From positions 1 to 64,000 of the forward strand of contig NZ_JAFBDN010000006.1 in the NCBI RefSeq assembly GCF_016908275.1: 64,000 bases of DNA. Direction: 5' to 3'. The notes under the pieces are model-generated. The model saw only the letters and a program-made list of their open reading frames with translations, had not been told where the DNA came from and made no database searches. How positions within the stretch are numbered: the stretch's first letter is position 1; the number at the start of each line of letters is the position of its first letter. Source of the DNA: Periweissella beninensis (GTDB taxonomy: Bacteria; Bacillota; Bacilli; Lactobacillales; Lactobacillaceae). A program made the position numbers and the translations under genes. Positions 63,081-64,000 of the stretch are shown in pieces.

Positions 63081-64000
63081 AAATGCTAAAATTTTTCACG
63101 ACATGTTTGATATATTAATTGCCGATGGAAAAATTAAAGAAATTGCGCCTAATATTAAGTTACATGATGGTGTAGTTATTGATGCTAAAAATAAGTTAGT
63201 TACTCCTGGTTTAATTGATGTACATGTGCATTTTAGAGAACCAGGGCAAACACATAAAGAAACAGTTGCTAGTGGTAGTAAAGCAGCAGCACATGGTGGA
63301 TTTACAACAGTTTTTGCAATGCCGAATGTAACACCAACGATTGATACACCAGAAGCTTTTGAAAATATTATGGATAAAAATATAACTGATGGCATAGTTA
63401 ATATCAAGCAGTATGCAGCAATCTCAAAAGGTCTCCTTGATGAAAAAGTTAACGAATTGGGAAAATTAGCAGAGCTTGGTGCTGTTGGGTTTACTAATGA
63501 TGGACATGGCGTGCAAACTGCCGATACAATGTTGCGAGCAATGCAAACAGCATATACTTTAAATAAACCAATTATTGCCCATGTTGAGGATGATTCGTTA
63601 TTACATGGTGGCGTTTTAAATGCTGGGGCTACTGCTGATAGATTGAAATTACCAGGAATGACAGGTCTAAGTGAGTCTAGTCAGCTAGCACGTGATCTAG
63701 TATTAGCCGCTAAAGCAAAAGTTCATTATCATGTCGCCCATATTTCAACTAAAGAATCAGTTGAATTAGTAAGAATTGCTAAAAAATATGGTGTTAATGT
63801 AACGGCTGAGGTGACACCGCATCATTTATTATTAGCTGATCATATGATTGAAAATGATAATGCCATGTTTAAGATGAATCCGCCACTGCGGAGTGAAGAA
63901 GATCGTAAGGCCCTTATTGCTGGTCTATTAGACGGTACTATCGATATGATTGCAACAGACCATGCGCCCCATAGTAAAGCAGAAAAAGCGGGTTCAATGG
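63064..64000 (+). CDS. pyrC: Dihydroorotase, 5' part (cut by window end)
   Basis: The first 312 codons of a dihydroorotase; the frame runs off the window. It closes carbamoyl-aspartate to dihydroorotate. Zinc ligands are in LIDVHVHFREPGQTHKET (HxH, about residue 58), HYHVAHISTKESVEL and the downstream ATDHAPHSKAEK; NVTAEVTPHHLLLAD is also intact. It is the long class I type usual beside pyrB in Bacillota. ATG 63064 overlaps the pyrB end, giving coupling. Confidence 0.95.
   Translation, partial: MPTLIKNAKIFHDMFDILIADGKIKEIAPNIKLHDGVVIDAKNKLVTPGLIDVHVHFREPGQTHKETVASGSKAAAHGGFTTVFAMPNVTPTIDTPEAFENIMDKNITDGIVNIKQYAAISKGLLDEKVNELGKLAELGAVGFTNDGHGVQTADTMLRAMQTAYTLNKPIIAHVEDDSLLHGGVLNAGATADRLKLPGMTGLSESSQLARDLVLAAKAKVHYHVAHISTKESVELVRIAKKYGVNVTAEVTPHHLLLADHMIENDNAMFKMNPPLRSEEDRKALIAGLLDGTIDMIATDHAPHSKAEKAGSM

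Noticed and set aside
63096-63407. Minus-strand open frame of 103 codons
   Set aside because: It lies fully inside pyrC on the other strand, with no ribosome site or recognisable family.

Overview
This 64 kb window is chromosomal DNA from a low-GC Gram-positive lactic acid bacterium, most likely of the Leuconostoc/Weissella branch of the Lactobacillaceae. The evidence is Bacillota gene order (ymfF-ymfH-rodZ-pgsA, cinA-recA, folD-xseAB-ispA-tlyA-argR-recN, infC-rpmI-rplT, yqeG-yqeH-yhbY-nadD-yqeK-rsfS, mutSL-ruvAB-queA-tgt-yajC), tRNA genes without an encoded CCA end, and a D-Ala-D-Ala ligase with Phe in place of the selectivity Tyr, as in intrinsically vancomycin-resistant Leuconostoc-type LAB. 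No prophage, CRISPR array or intact insertion sequence was seen. Species cannot be fixed from the sequence alone.

Layout. 1-1313: a tRNA operon (fMet end, Asp, Phe, Gly, Ile, Ser-GCU, Glu-UUC, Ser-UGA), a decayed ISL3-type insertion sequence, and a separate tRNA-Glu(CUC) with its own promoter and terminator. 1382-11631: cell-surface glycan genes (DUF4422 transferase, 636-residue HAD-type protein, two LicD proteins, flippase, TagD-like cytidylyltransferase, membrane-anchored GT2, UDP-galactopyranose mutase), interrupted by recX and a DUF402 nucleotidase. 11743-18538: envelope genes ddl, cls, an M16 peptidase pair, rodZ and pgsA. 18841-27682: competence, recombination, folate and isoprenoid genes, with a LexA-like box before recA. 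27758-29214: the infC-rpmI-rplT operon behind an L20-type leader, with an apparent AUA start for infC. 29309-34413: the ribosome-assembly and NAD cluster and an exonuclease. 34467-34550: tRNA-Leu.

34710-37921: a serine locus. serC and serA lie behind a short transcribed leader that encodes a 19-residue Ser-rich peptide followed by a terminator with a competing antiterminator strand. This looks like ribosome-mediated serine attenuation rather than the T-box usual in this phylum, and is the most notable find. A histidine phosphatase gene diverges from it and could supply phosphoserine phosphatase activity. 38024-44096: a galactoside locus (GH42 beta-galactosidase, GPH transporter, LacI regulator) with cre sites on both divergent promoters. 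It is followed by a second LacI regulator facing an operator, a cre site and a terminator with no gene between them: a lost operon or a small RNA.

44279-59142: DNA repair, queuosine, translation and nucleotide salvage genes, then a possible structured RNA, uspA under a cre-like site, lplA and two unrecognised small genes. 61827-64000: pyrB and pyrC (cut by the window end) behind two consecutive PyrR-type leader elements with no gene between them.

Most genes are on the plus strand. Coding-region calls rest on recognisable families and are firm. Calls on RNA elements and operators rest on base pairing and motifs read by eye and are less certain.
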